Positions 10,376-22,800 of a stretch of DNA of 64,000 bases are shown here, one piece after another. The stretch is from Macrolepiota albuminosa. Lineage: Eukaryota; Basidiomycota; Agaricomycetes; Agaricales; Agaricaceae. Position 1 is the first letter of the stretch, and every line of letters begins with the position of its first letter. The notes beneath the pieces were generated by a model, which was not told where the DNA came from, ran no database searches, and saw only the letters and a program-made list of their open reading frames with translations. The position numbers and the translations under genes were made by a program. Where the stretch lies: assembly GCA_027475525.1 (NCBI GenBank), contig JAMWFC010000051.1, positions 1,873,205 to 1,937,204 of the forward strand, written 5' to 3'.

Positions 10376-12106
10376 TTACAAAGTTTTCTGCTTGTTGATC
10401 GTCAGATTGATCCGTCGACCAACGATCGCCAACGCAAAGACGCAAAAGAACGCCGTTCCAACTACGAATGGTTTTCTCAGGTGAGCAGCTAGAGGAACAG
10501 AGTACGAAACCTGGACACTGTGAGCATCAAGTATGTGTGACCGAAAACCAGCACATACATAAATCTTTTGAGCATGACTGATAGTCAAATTCTGGTATGT
10601 AAAGGTCAATTTCGGACGACCGATTGAATCAAGATACGTGATATGTGTGCTTAAGGTGTTTGAGATCGCAGGGAATGGAGTTGTGAACTCGACGTTGCTA
10701 AGCACACGTCAACAAAAAGCCGGTCTATACCCTCAAACGAGAACTTACGTAGCGCCCTCTGGCAGAACGATAGAGACTTCAGCTTGGTTAACAGCAGACC
10801 CAGGAATCGCAGTCATAACAGGAACCTCGACGATGTATTTACCAGTAGACTTGTCATAGACTGTTGAGTCAGACAACGGAGCATCCCATCCTAGCGTAAA
10901 CGAGTAATTCCATCCACCGAAGATGGGATAGCGGGGACGAAGCTCAAGGACACTATATCTGTTGTTCTGCGAACCCTTGGGTGGGGAGGGAGAGACCCTC
11001 AGGCGCGATGTAGAGACGTTTCCGACGAGATCGTAATAGTAGGTGTTGCTGATACCGGGAGGAAGGTGAAGAGTGAGAGCGGGAAGAACATGGGGGGCGG
11101 ATCGCTTGTAGAAGTTTTGACTCTGGTGTTCCAGTCGCGAGAAGTGCCCTTTCAACCTTGACATGGGATCACTAAGCGATACCATAACAGCCTGAGAAAT
11201 ATGAAACCTTACACGGGCCCCGCGTTGTGGAGGACAATGTCATCTTGAATATTTAGATTGTTACCCCAGTGGCTGATTTCGGCCGAACGGACGAGTTTAC
11301 TGACTTCCAAGACGGGTTGCTCATGGTAGTAGTGTACAGAGATAGGCTGCTGGTACTTTTCAATGAACCCTTGGTTCGCTGAAGGAGGGATGTTGTTGTA
11401 TGGTCCAAATGTGACAGCTGCTCCCTGTTTCGTAGCCGTAGCATCAAGGGTGAACTCGTCCAGGCCTTGAGGTGTGGTATATGAGATGATACGGGGTACC
11501 AGAGCCCTGTGATATGTCAGAATGTAGCTGGCGGTGACGCAAACAATTCAAAAGAAGGCTTACTTGATCTTTGTACGCTGAACGGCAGTATAGTATGGGC
11601 TGAGAATTAAGAGGTCAGTCTCATATTTCAAGGCCTGCTCGTCTTGTTGAGAGGCCTCGGCTGGCCAAGGGAAAGTAGCATGAGTTTGGTGGGACTCGAC
11701 AACAAGGTTCAATGTAGAGTTCAATGCCAGAGGTTTGTCTAGCGTGACATCAATTAGATGATAATTTCTAAACGTTCTTGTCGGAAGAGTCCAAGCACGA
11801 AGTATAACAGTGTCCGTACCGGTTTGTGTCGAGAGGGTGGTGATGTTGAGAGAGAGAAGACTGTTGTCCCTTGAGGCGTACATCTATCCAGCTTGTTCTC
11901 TCCTTTTCTTCCAATCCAAGAGCAATAGTATAGATCGTCGCGCCAGGCCGAGTGGCCTTGATCGCATACGTGGTCGTGACGTGGACGACGGCGCCTCCGA
12001 GTTCGACTGCGCGCACGATAGCTGTGTTTTCGAAGGATTGACTGGGAGACGCCAAGGACGGGGCCAATAGGCCTAGAAAGAGTACAGGGAATGTGCGCCA
12101 AAACAT
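10376..12106 (-). CDS. OST1: Oligosaccharyltransferase alpha subunit (ribophorin I)
   Basis: Subunit of the ER oligosaccharyltransferase complex that transfers N-glycans to nascent proteins. ATG at 12106 starts a signal peptide (MFWRTFPVLFLGLLAPSLAS). Diagnostic blocks follow in order: VVESHQTHATFPWPAEASQ, YETDLLILSPYYTAVQRTK, VLEVSKLVRSAEISHWGNN, LKGHFSRLEHQ, LPALTLHLPPGISNTYYYDL, LELRPRYPIFGGWNYSFTLG, KYIVEVPVMT, and a C-terminal membrane segment (PFVVGTAFFCVFALAIV) with a short basic tail. I read at least five introns. The first one joins LKGQQ (exon end 11862) to NYHLIDVTLDKPL (exon start 11767) in frame. Stop is TAA at 10376-10378. There is no 77-bp duplication in this gene and it appears intact. 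Confidence 0.93.
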
Positions 12107-12268
12107 AATGGCGGAATGGGAAATGGCACACAGGAATTGTGAACGTGTAACTGATCTAAATTTAGGCAACACCAAAACAAGACCTCAGGGCAAAACGTAT
12201 AAACTTGACCACCAATGACTCGCTCAACAGGCTGTAACAATTCATTTGTGTATTAAATTTTTCTAATA

Positions 12269-12422
12269 TATGGTTTACCACCCCCAGGTGGGCGAAGGGT
12301 TCCGTATTGGCCTATCTTCGCGCGTGGCCGCTGCACTCACAATTTTATGGTTTACCACCCCCAGGTGGGCGAAGGGTTCCGTATTGGCCTATCTTCGCGC
12401 GTGGCCGCTGCACTCACAATTT
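12269..12422. repeat. Perfect 77-bp tandem duplication
   Basis: 12269-12345 equals 12346-12422, upstream of OST1. Confidence 0.97.
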
Positions 12423-12519
12423 TCGTAGCCGCCTCTCGCGATCCTCGAGTTTTTTCTCCTCCACAGTCTTTCCTTCCTTCAGAACGACCGTGAGTTTTGA
12501 ATTAGGATGAGTCTGCACC

Positions 12520-12673
12520 CCCGTGTGTCCACGTCCTCTTGGCTCTAGTCTTTTGGTACTATTTGGGCCTTTCGATACCCAAGCCTCCGCTGCATTCCCG
12601 TGTGTCCACGTCCTCTTGGCTCTAGTCTTTTGGTACTATTTGGGCCTTTCGATACCCAAGCCTCCGCTGCATT
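12520..12673. repeat. Perfect 77-bp tandem duplication
   Basis: 12520-12596 equals 12597-12673. Only 97 bp separate it from the previous duplication. Confidence 0.97.
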
Positions 12674-12858
12674 TGAGTGAACAAAGGAAATCCAGGGCAA
12701 GAAAGCAGTTTACGCACCAACGACGAGCTTTGACTCTTGAAGCCTCTTGTACCGAACAGCATGATCCCTTGCAGTGGCAAGCATGTTCATGATACGGGTA
12801 CTGGCTCGCTTCTCACTAAATTGCATCTGTAGTATCGCATAGTCTATAGGCTTCCCGG

Positions 12859-13012
12859 AAATCTGTCTCCCAAGCATGTTCAGCTTTCGATGAGAGATTT
12901 TGAAATTAGCGGTAGAGTATTTATGCTGAGTTTGTAAATCTGTCTCCCAAGCATGTTCAGCTTTCGATGAGAGATTTTGAAATTAGCGGTAGAGTATTTA
13001 TGCTGAGTTTGT
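12859..13012. repeat. Perfect 77-bp tandem duplication
   Basis: 12859-12935 equals 12936-13012, in non-coding or unassigned DNA. Confidence 0.97.
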
Positions 13013-13133
13013 GACTTTTAGGTGAAGGATTATAGACATCATGGCTGACTCACCGAGGTCGGCTTCGGTTTCGACGGCTTCTTCGGCACATACATTACAC
13101 TCTTCTTAGGAGCAGCCTCTCCAGGCTTCACCT

Positions 13134-13322
13134 CTACCGGGGAGCTATTGGAGCTCTCGCCGCCTCAAAAATATTTCGATTACCCTCTTCCGCGGCCTGC
13201 TTCTTACCAGCATCAACTTCCTCTTTTGTAGCTTTATCCTTGTAACCAGGAGCAATTTTCTCTCTAACCCAATCCAAAGGATTGATGAAACTCGCGCTGT
13301 ACTTGGTGTCAATACAAGTCAC
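13134..13322 (-). CDS. Possible exon of an unidentified small protein
   Basis: The minus-strand frame reads FINPLDWVREKIAPGYK and then a Lys/Glu-rich helix (EEVDAGKKQAAEEG). It looks coding in composition, but I do not recognise it. Just downstream, another frame reads VEVKPGEAAPKKS and KKPSKPKPTS before a GTGAGT donor at about 13050. The two frames would fit one Lys/Pro-rich protein, but no intron joins them, so either one base is wrong or they are unrelated. Confidence 0.25.
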   Translation of the reverse strand: MTCIDTKYSASFINPLDWVREKIAPGYKDKATKEEVDAGKKQAAEEGNRNIFEAARAPIAPR

Positions 13323-14163
13323 AGGTGATTAATTATCGACCTACTAGCGTCGGGCTTCGAGCGGAGCCCGTGAAGAGCTTGGACATGAGACTATGGGTCG
13401 CGCTGTTCGTGCAACTAAAATGGCAAGTCATGAGCAAAGTAGTATGATTCAAAATGCTGCGACGCACCATAGCGCAAACCACTCTGCATAGTGGTCACGG
13501 GCAGATCGGAAGAAACAAGTTCTGCGAAAGTTGTCACAAGCGTTACGAGGAAATCGTGACTTTCCACCTCAACGTGGCTCGCGACCGCCACTGCGCGTGT
13601 GCCCGACTATGATAATAATGCTGGGCACGATATTGAAAGTCTCACTCTTACTTATCAACGCCATTGCGGTCTTGAGTGAGGACCGCTTTCTTGCACGGCG
13701 TGAGTCTTGATTCTGTTCCCATGAACCTCTGACCCATGTGCCTTCCAAGTTGGCTGGGTGTCCGGACAACAGCAAGCAGCCAATGCTGGTTTCCATCAGG
13801 GATATGATCAAAACGGTTATGGTCTTGCACAGCAGGATGCTGGGTTGAAAGCGAGACTAATAGACCTTATCAGTGCGGTTCGGACACTCATGCGAAGTGT
13901 GTACAGCCCGTTCACCTATCTCTCTCAATCCTGATCCAATTGTTACCCTTCTAGTACCCCTTATAGGCATAAATATCCTTGTCATCATATACGAGCTCCT
14001 CCTCGGCTGAGGTCTTTCTTTGTCTTTCAAGATACTCTACTGCCCTGCCAAAGCTTGCTATAATCCACCTTGTAACAACGGACGAAAACAGTGCTCAGTA
14101 CATTCATTAATTGCATAGAAGCATAAATGGGACTCGTTAACTTCTTCTTACCTTCTTACTAAA

Positions 14164-15081
14164 CTACGCAGCATTGAGTCTATCGTACGCCTCGTTTATC
14201 TGCCTGACGAAATCATTGGCACTGTGCCCGTTCTGAGGCTTGATCAGCGGTTGTGTTATGTTGCATGAGGAACGAGGGACCAACTTCACAACTTTTCCAT
14301 GTGCCATCATGAATGCAGACCTTGTTACCATCAATGAGTATTGTGCAGCTTTTCCTGTAAATGTGTGAGAGGAGGAAGAAGAGCAAATTCCAATGTCGTA
14401 TACTCAATCCCAAGTTTTCGGCTTAACTCGAGGCTCTCTTTCAGCAAAGCTACACCTTCTGGTTCCGCTCCGTTTCCATCCAAGCCAGCGCATGTACCTA
14501 CTTTACTTTCCTCCCAATCAAATCCAACTGTGTTCGCACAGTCTAATGCAAGGTCGGGGTTTCCGACCTTGTCTTTCCCCTCGAAGTTCTGGCACTGGAC
14601 AAACTGCCACCAAACTTCAGGCTCGTACTTTGCGACACACAACTGCTGGACGTTTCCTGCACATTCTTCAGGACCGTGCTTGCATCTGACGCCAAAGACC
14701 TGTACTTTGCGACACACAACTGCTGGACGTTTCCTGCACATTCTTCAGGACCGTGCTTGCATCTGACGCCAAAGACCTTATCTTGCGGATCGAGTCTGCG
14801 AAGTTGTTGATCCATACATACATACATAATGGATATATTTACGAGACCTACTCTGCAACGTAGACCATAGAGATATTGACCTTGTTAGACACATTCGGCA
14901 GGACATCGTCGAAGACATTCTCGCATATGAGGGCGTCGGAACAGCGGCTCATGACGCCCAGCTGAACTGGGACTTTGACGTCCTCGAAACTGTACGCTGG
15001 TCGATTCTGTGTCAAGGTTGAAGTAAGACGATATGCATTGGCCGCAATGGGCGCGACAAAGAGAAATGACAGAAGCTGCAT
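14164..15081 (-). CDS. GILT-family protein (gamma-interferon-inducible lysosomal thiol reductase-like)
   Basis: Secreted or vacuolar thioredoxin-fold protein; animal GILT reduces disulfides in lysosomes. ATG at 15081 opens a signal peptide (MQLLSFLFVAPIAANAY). The strand-helix with the active site reads VQLGVMSRCSDALICENVF, followed by VFGVRCKHGPEECAGNVQQ, WWQFVQCQNFEGKDKVG, CANTVGFDWEESKVGTCAG, and a C-terminal SCTILIDGNKVCIHDGTWKS then SANDFVRQINEAYDRLN to TAG at 14164-14166. The GILT signature CxHGx2ECx2Nx2QxC is present. The redox site is CSDA: only the first Cys of the usual CxxC is kept, as in many fungal members. The 77-bp duplication at 14625 lies in the CKHGPEECAG exon. Confidence 0.85.
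14625..14778. repeat. Perfect 77-bp tandem duplication
   Basis: 14625-14701 equals 14702-14778, covering the GILT-signature exon and shifting its frame. Confidence 0.97.
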
Positions 15082-15163
15082 ACTGAGGAAGATGAAAGAG
15101 AGAAGGAACTAAGTTTGATGACAGCAGCAATGCGACATTTGTAGCTATATAAGAGCCTTCTAG

Positions 15164-15317
15164 ATAGTGCATGGCGTCATAACAATAAGCACGTGTACCC
15201 TGCGGTATATTCCCGTCTCGTTATTGTGTCGTATCCCAATATAGTGCATGGCGTCATAACAATAAGCACGTGTACCCTGCGGTATATTCCCGTCTCGTTA
15301 TTGTGTCGTATCCCAAT
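15164..15317. repeat. Perfect 77-bp tandem duplication
   Basis: 15164-15240 equals 15241-15317, in the promoter region of the GILT gene. Confidence 0.97.
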
Positions 15318-15563
15318 TTCACGACCTTCGAGTTCCGACGGCGGCACAAAGAACTGACATCGTGTTTTAAAAGCTACGCAAGGAGTGAGACGTACTATCC
15401 TTGTGTAAATTAGAAACGTACCATCAACAGCCCGCTTTCTGATAATCGCCTCTACCTTGAGCTCGTTATGAACCTGTGCACGCTAGTTGTCGCTCTCAGA
15501 CCATGTGGATATGTTTAAAAAGCCAGATCAACGCACTTTGACCTGTTCTTCGATTATTCGTCC

Positions 15564-15717
15564 CTGGACCTTTCGCTTAGTAACATTGTCCTGTGTCTCG
15601 TCCTCGACCACCTTCCGTTTCTCGCTCAGGGATTGATCAACTGGACCTTTCGCTTAGTAACATTGTCCTGTGTCTCGTCCTCGACCACCTTCCGTTTCTC
15701 GCTCAGGGATTGATCAA
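15564..15717. repeat. Perfect 77-bp tandem duplication
   Basis: 15564-15640 equals 15641-15717, intergenic. Confidence 0.97.
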
Positions 15718-16455
15718 CTACGTACGCAGTACTCCACCAACGCTGTCCGACGCTTCCAGTTTCCTGAGAGGGTTCTGTGAACAAATGTTCTGCTAATCCA
15801 ATCGAAAGGAAAGTATCAACCTACGAGTTCACGCCATACATTTAAACACGCTACGTTCTGGATATTCCCACCAGAATCCTCCAAACGATCTCTATCACGC
15901 ATAGCCGCATTAGCTCTGTTGAGCCTCATTGTTATTGTGTCATCCAGACGTCGATACTCCCGAAGAATTTCTAACGTCATGGACAATCAGCATTTACAAA
16001 ATCAAGAAGAGGAAAAAGTTGACCTTTGAATAGTGAAAGGTCATGGCACGTCGATGGTTCGACATGCACAACTTGAGGAGACTGAGGAGACTGTATTGCG
16101 AGACTTCCGAGTTGAGGTTGTTTTGTTGGCATTACGATGGATAGTTTTGAATTTCCTTCAGTTATGTAATTAGACTTGATTGACATATTTCCGAATCGGG
16201 GCATTGTATTATGTAATATGTCTGGAAAATGAATTCGAACGATACACAAGTGGGAGCAAACTCAGCTCAGATACATTGATGGAATAAAGTAATAAGAAGT
16301 TGTCGAAAGTCGCCTGTCCTGGGATTCCGTATACTCACCGTCTATATTTCCATAGAATGAAGTATCGAATACCTTTCAAGTATGTAAATACAACCAGACT
16401 CAGGTTCCATTTCTACCGTCCATCTCAATTTACATCTATCGGAGGCTGCTTGTGT

Positions 16456-17434
16456 CTAAGTACCACCATCACCAGTAATAATATTCTCACTTACTCGAAA
16501 TTTCTTCTTGTATTCCTTAGGTTTGTAACCATGAACAAAGATATGGTGCCGATGTCGCCTTGCGGGATCTGAATAGCGCTTATCACAGCCTCTGTATTTG
16601 CACGCGAGTGGCAAATCGCCAGTGCTATGAAATTCAAGGGTAGGTTCAGAAGCCAGAGTACTTGAAACAGTCCTACGTACTGTGTCGCAATATGTGAGGA
16701 GAGAGCTGCCCTCTAACAAGTACGCTTAAATATTGTACGGAGTTGGTAGGTGTATCCAAACTTACTGCAGGAAAATGTTTATTGCAATGCGGACACTCAT
16801 GAGGCCTGCAATTAAGGTGTTAAACAAAAGGACGTCACGTAAATTATATCACCTGCTTGAACTTGAGATGAGTGCCCAATACATGTCGCTTTACAGATTG
16901 CTTTGTTGACGAGTAACCACACTTGCCACCGTATTCACAGATATATAAAACTTCACCGGTCTCTGAAGTAGTCGATTTGATGTGCAGTTCCCAGGCTATG
17001 TTGCCTGGGGCAGTATCAGGGCATGATTCAGCTGCATTGCTTTGTCCATCATCCCCGTTGAGTGTGCGGCTGGTGTTGCGGCTTGAGGTTGTTGTGCGTA
17101 ATGTAGGTGGTCTTACATAAGATTGAGGCGCATTGGAACTGAGATCAGTCGTTGTCGGTGATGAGATCACAGAAGTGCGTTCATCGACATGAGGAGGAAC
17201 AGAGAGCGTGGAATCTGGGGACCTAGGAAGCTTAAGCAAGTACCTGAGATAACCGTCAGGCCAATAAATGCAATGATATAGATTGACAAGAGAAGCCATA
17301 CGGAGGAGATTCAAGAGTTGAGCGTGAGGCTGTCGTTTCACAAACGACGCGTGCATCTTTGCGCGGCTTCTCCCATGACTTCGTTGGCGACGATCGCTCA
17401 GAGACTGGGCGGGTGGGGTATGTGGACCGATCAT
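16456..17434 (-). CDS. C2H2 zinc-finger protein (exon structure uncertain)
   Basis: Probable nucleic-acid-binding protein or transcription factor. Three finger-like blocks are read on the minus strand. The first is ICEYGGKCGYSSTKQSVKRH followed by VLGTH. The second is PHECPHCNKHFPA in its own small exon (about 16805-16767). The third is ACKYRGCDKRYSDPARRHRH followed by HIFVH. Cys and His spacing is finger-like in the first and third; the middle one shows only the CxxC half before the exon ends. Upstream is a Ser/Thr-rich segment. The first two blocks stay in frame if an intron at 16806-16856 starts with GC. The join to the third block is not resolved, and the start codon is a guess. The target is unknown. 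Confidence 0.5.
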
Positions 17435-18711
17435 ATCTGGTTATGATCATAGGACCTTCGCCCATCTGTGAAGCAGGCAGAAGCCTCGGCCAGGTATACA
17501 CGGACGTTGGAGTTACGAACTGGATGACATCTTCGTTCGGTGTTTGTAGATCGCTCGTCCAGTTGTTAAATCTACGGTGATATGGAAGAATTCCAGGAAA
17601 AAGTTGGGACGAAAAATCAACCCACCTAGGCTTAAATAATCTGTAAACAGAAGAAATTTAAGAGCAGTGATCTATGCTTCATTTCAATGGATACGTTCCT
17701 GGGCGAGGGGGTCCGGTCATTCGAAGGAAACTTGGAGTGTGAAGTGCCAACCCATAGTTTATCTTGACCTGGTGAAGGGGACACCTCGCTTTCCTGTGCT
17801 TGCATTTCGCTTGGCACAAATTCTTGCCCGTATATATATTCCAGAGCGAGGATAGCTTTAGAACAGTGTGGCGTGGGGTCAATTACCGTGACGGGTAACA
17901 CTGCGTGAGCGACAAAAGTCGTGTGAGCAAGGACACAACGACGATCTATATGTTGTGGCATAAAATCAACAAAGCTATTCTAACCTTTGTGCTGCCCCCT
18001 CGAGGTAGAACAAAGGAAGAACACGCGAATTTTCGAAAGGCACGCACATGGTAAATAGAGCAGACGTTATAGGTTGATGGCAGGGAAGAAGAGACGAGAA
18101 ACCAGAGAGGAAATTGTCCGGTAGGTTTGTTTCAACATACGGGTGCTTTGTGGGTGTCAGCTGAAATGAGAGATCAAGTGATATCCGGCAATCTTTGTGT
18201 GTGTCCTCTGATAGAACTGCTTTGGCCCCGGTCCAACGCATGTGGGTGTCAAACAATACGATTACAACAAATGATTTGAGTATAATTTGATTTTTGATCA
18301 GCCAAAGAGAAGCGTTCTGCCTTGGTAATACATACATCGTTCTGTCTCGATGCTCGATGATGTGCCTGATTTGCAACACTGGTTGAACTGACGCGCGATG
18401 TCAGCAATGTTAAGAAGGGACAGAAAGAGGTTTCCGTTTTTTCGAGTTGTATTGCTCTTAGTCCTATAAGGCGCTTGAAGTATGGTCAAAGGCCGAGAAT
18501 AATTCTCAGGCATGTAGAAATCACAAGTCGCTTAATTAGAATTGATGGACTCATCCGATTCTTCATCAAATATCATCCAAATACTGCGGACAATGAAGGA
18601 ATTGTTTGTTGCTCACAAAGATACACAAAATCACTGCTAGTACTAAATCTGGAGTAGAGCGGTTGTTTGTACGAGTGGGTAAAAGGGTCGATGACTGGCT
18701 TACTGGGGTCA
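17435..18711. other. Unassigned stretch with open minus-strand frames
   Basis: Minus-strand frames at 17632-17961 and 17975-18379 are fairly long and could be exons of an unidentified gene, or the 5' part of the zinc-finger gene. Neither shows a motif I recognise, and I could not join them by consistent splice sites. Confidence 0.35.
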
Positions 18712-19417
18712 TTAATCATTCTGGTCTTGGATAGGACTTGAAGCTTGAGCAGCAAAGTTCCCTATACTCCAGTCCTCCTCTTCAACTTTATCCATGATTA
18801 CATCATTAGTCAGTTTGGGTCCGCCCAGAGCAAAGGAATGGGCAGGTAAAGAGCGCGTTTGCAACATGGCCTTTCTCGGTTTTCGTAGGGCTTTCATCGG
18901 ACGACTTGATACTTGGAGGTTTACGGGACGAAGATCGCCCTCGGAATGTACTATGTCCATCTCGGCGACGCGATCTTCATCAATGGCTCCGTCCGAGTCG
19001 TACCCTGAGTCACCCTGCGGTCGCGATCTCTTGTTGGTGGATACATGGGCAACGGGAGGCTGAAGACTTTGAGCCACCCGAAAACTGTCACGAGCTGATT
19101 GGAAAATGGTGCCGGTAGAATTGGACTTTGAGAATGAGGGCGGGGCAGAGATGTAACCCTCCGTAACATCTAATTGGGTACGTCAAGAGGTGCCAAGACC
19201 AAAGGATGCGTGCGTCAGAATCGGCTCTCACTCTTCCTGACGCGTGATCCAACCGACCGAAGGCGAATAGCGATGTCATCATCGAGCAAGCTATATCTGA
19301 ATGAGCCATGTGAAAGTAATTAACGACCTTCTATCGGACGCGCCTGTGTAATGGTAGGGCATTTGAAGCAGCCAGAGAGTCGCGGAGCTCGTCTGTCAGG
19401 ACGCGTTTGAAGGCCAT
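18712..19417 (-). CDS. Uncharacterised Ser-rich, probably nuclear protein
   Basis: I do not recognise a named family. The gene reads well: ATG at 19417 gives MAFKRVLTDELRDSLAASNA, then exon 2 gives YSLLDDDIAIRLRSVGSRVR, then a long last exon with GYISAPPSFSKSN, KRSRPQGDSGYDSDGAIDED, acidic patches and SRPMKALRKPRKAML, ending EEEDWSIGNF and TAA at 18712-18714. Exon 1 joins exon 2 in frame only with a GC-AG intron (exon end at 19344, AG|GCGCGT). The second intron is canonical. The basic clusters, acidic patches and lack of membrane segments suggest a small regulatory nuclear protein. This is inference only. Confidence 0.6.
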
Positions 19418-19800
19418 GTTGGATGTTGTGAGAAGATGAATGGAGAGAATCGTTGACAGCGAAGGTGCTTGGCATTCCGGAGATATGCCGTATTTGGATA
19501 CTTTATTTACTTAACTTGACGGATATTGGTGACGAACTTTGGAATTACAAGGAGTGTTACAAAACATTTGTTACGATAGGTTTTAAAAAAGCAGCGGTGG
19601 CGATGCTGGCGTGCAACTGCAAAGCGATACTGGATGAGGAACAATACTGAGGCATTTTTACTGACACGGTCAAGTTGTTCCGTGTTCGGCAGCGATATGA
19701 TGGCTATCTCAAGAAAGAGTCCTGCAGCCTGCTGGGAACTTGTTCTTTCCCTTCCCAGCTGTCAGCCCCCTGGCAGGCGGGCCCTTCCCCCGCGACGCGA

Positions 19801-22800
19801 ATGGCCTGGAAGTCGTTCTCTTTCCTCCTTTTCACTACTTGGTCTTTCTTTTCGGCTCTGCCCGCCAACGCACAATCAACCCCCACCGACTCTTCTGTAC
19901 CGCCTTTGCAATGGTTAAATTTATCTGGCCTGCTTCAAGGTTCCTCAAGCCCACCTCCCCTGAAGAACGCTGCCATCGGATATGATGAATCGAGGTATGG
20001 TGTTTCTCAGGGGCCACCGAGTCTGCTTGACACATGAACATGTCAGTCGGTCGTTGATCATCTTTGGAGGCGAATCTGCAAGTGGTCTTGTACAGTCTCA
20101 AACCTTTTTGTGCGTGTTTTTTGTCATGCAGCTAATCGAATCTTGACTGGTTCTGCCAGGCTAAATCTCGAATCTTTGACTTGGTCTGTACCAAGCCCGC
20201 CCAATAATCTTCAGAGGATACCAGCTGCAAGAAGTGCTGCAATCTATGGCACAGATCTCGCAGCCAGCAAGTACGCGTCCTTTTCACTTCCTCTGATCAA
20301 TTTTTCTCATTGACTTTCTGTATGTAGTCGACAGGGTTTTATTGTCGCTGGGGGTAAAGGGTCTGACGGAAATAGACTGACTCTCATTGACTTTCTGTAT
20401 GTAGTCGACAGGGTTTTATTGTCGCTGGGGGTAAAGGGTCTGACGGAAATAGACTGACGACGTATGGGTGAGTCCTTGTTTTAGTCATCATCTCACGTCT
20501 TGCTGGGGCTTAGCTTATGTCCTAGGAATACGATTTCAACAACAAGTTCTGGTCGGAGGTCAATGTACCAACAGGACCCTTGCCTAGATGGGGAGCCGCT
20601 GGTGGCATCGACTTGGCCACGCCTCCTACCCAAGATCCCTCAGTGCCTGGTCCAAATAATACCTTTTATCTTGTCGGCGGTTTTGATGGTATTCATTACA
20701 GCTCTCTCTCCGATGTTTGGAGACTGAATATATCTGGAACACTGTCTTCAAACCTCCCCAATGATAGCAACGGAAGTTGGGATCACCTGACCATTGGAAA
20801 TCTACCATCTAAATCCAATGTGTCTGGTACGGTTGTCGGACATCAGGTGGTGTTGACAGGCGGTTGCTCTTCGCCCTCTGAAAAAGGCCCATGTGTAGAA
20901 GAACAGGATTCCTACGTAATCGACACTCAACGACAGATCGTGACGCCTCTGAGTGTCTGTCCGGCTCCAAGGGCAGGTCCTGTTCTTGTTCGAAACTCCA
21001 ACACTTTCACGTCCACTTTTACGTCCCAAGTTTATCTTCTATTGGGCATTACGGACGAAACAAGATGGAACGACGACAATGGTTCAAGCAACGGGGAGGT
21101 TGTGAGTAGCGAGCTCTACTTCCGGGAATGATTTACATCCTGACGAGTTTTAGGCCATCCTCGATATACAGACCGGTACGTGGAGCAGGATACTACCGTC
21201 TGGTGATCCAGGATCATCCGGCAACGTGGAATTTCCAAGTCCCAGAGAGGGTTCTGCCGCTTTTTCTTATCCTAAGGCGTTGGTTGGCTCATCTCGCAAC
21301 ATATCATCTGACACTATTGTGCGTACTTCTTTTTTTCCACGACTTATCAACCACTGACACCACCTGCTTTCCGTAGATATTTGGTGGTCAGGACTCGTCT
21401 GGAAACCTTCTGTCAGAAATATGGTTGCTTCGTGCCTATAATGGATTGATCGATCCATCTCACACACTCTGGTCAGGCTTTGGGGATGGCCATCTCCAAA
21501 CGGGTATTAATGCTAATGGTGCTGGGGTTACTGTAAAATACATGACCCAATGCGCCTCAAAGATAACGCAAAGTCCCACTACTACCTCACATCCTACAAC
21601 TTCTGCGACTACTTCTAATCTCCCTCCCTCAACTATACCAGTTGTACCCTCTTCTTCTCCGTCTGGCTTCAATACATCAATCGTTCACAATCTAATCTCC
21701 CTCCCTCAACTATACCAGTTGTACCCTCTTCTTCTCCGTCTGGCTTCAATACATCAATCGTTCACAAGCGCTGTCTCCCGTCTCCTTGGCAATCCTCCAA
21801 TCAGCTTTTCTTTTGTTTCGATTCTCATTTCCCCTTGACTGCAGAGGCGTTCCCAGAATTCAAGCGGTCTTTAATCTTGCAGTACTTTTGATTCTCGCCT
21901 ATGGTTCTGGGATTGCAGGATTAGTGATAGCTTTCATCTCCATCTCCTCTCAAGACCCTTCTCATCAAGGAAGCTTGCATCTACGCACAGCACACGGTAT
22001 CTCCGGCATCATTTTTTTTCTACTGCTTTACGTGGCGCTTCCGGCACTGTTGCTTCTGTATGTGTATTCAATCCAAGCCCGTGTTCGTGAATCGGCATAT
22101 AATCCAGAAAGCGAAAAAGAAAATCCGCCACGAACTATTTCTCCAGATATTCTACAGAATTACGACTGGCCGTCGTCGAGAAGTGCGCCACAAAGTCTAC
22201 GTCTTGAGGCTTCCTCTCCCCCTTCTCCCTCTTCTCCTCGACATCGAACCAATTCTTGGGGGCCATCGAGCGTGATGTATCACAGTCGGGAAAGCAGAGT
22301 TTCAAGCGATAGTGACTTGATTCGTTCACCAAGTCCAAAGAGAGGGTTTGAGGTTGTGAATCGACCTCTACGAACACGCAAGACCAGCTTGTTGGGAGTT
22401 CCAACCGTAGATGGTGCCCAGGAACGTCTACGAGAAAACTGGCTTCAGCGTCGAAGAAGTTTGAATACTGTGGTGCGTAATTCAAACGGAACTGTACCAC
22501 TTCTCTGTCGGCTGACATCGTCACACAGGGTGAACTTGACTATACCTTGAGTCAGGTTCGAAGAGAGCAGTTGTCGACGCCAGCCACAACAGACGGCCTC
22601 GTGACCGGAGCCACTCCCTTTTCCTCTCAACCTCGATCGAAATTTCCAACCGTATCAGAGATGGTCATCCATGCCATCATTCAAGGACTTCTCTTAGGCT
22701 TGTCGATTGTTACGTTAATTAATCTGTGGCTACGAGCGCCAAAGTATGGCTTTATCATCTTCCTCGTGTGGACTGTCATTTTCTATGCGATTATAATTTA

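Larger units (their letters stand above)
12107..14163. other. Gene-poor stretch with three assembly-type duplications
   Basis: About 2 kb between OST1 and the GILT gene. Three 77-bp duplications lie within 750 bp (12269, 12520, 12859). The only suggestive coding is the short minus-strand frame at 13134-13322. The rest shows no motif I recognise; low-coverage or repeat-linked assembly may hide parts of a gene. Confidence 0.45.
15082..16455. other. Intergenic stretch with two 77-bp duplications
   Basis: Upstream of the GILT gene. A TATA-like tract (tatataa at about 15147) lies some 65 bp before the GILT start codon and could be its promoter. No coding region is recognisable in the rest, including the short minus-strand frame at 15977-16249. 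Confidence 0.45.

Noticed and set aside
11767..11862. Frameshift in OST1 at a CT-repeat
   Set aside because: An intron with GT at 11861-11860 and AG at 11768 joins LKGQQ to NYHLIDV in frame, so no slippage is needed.
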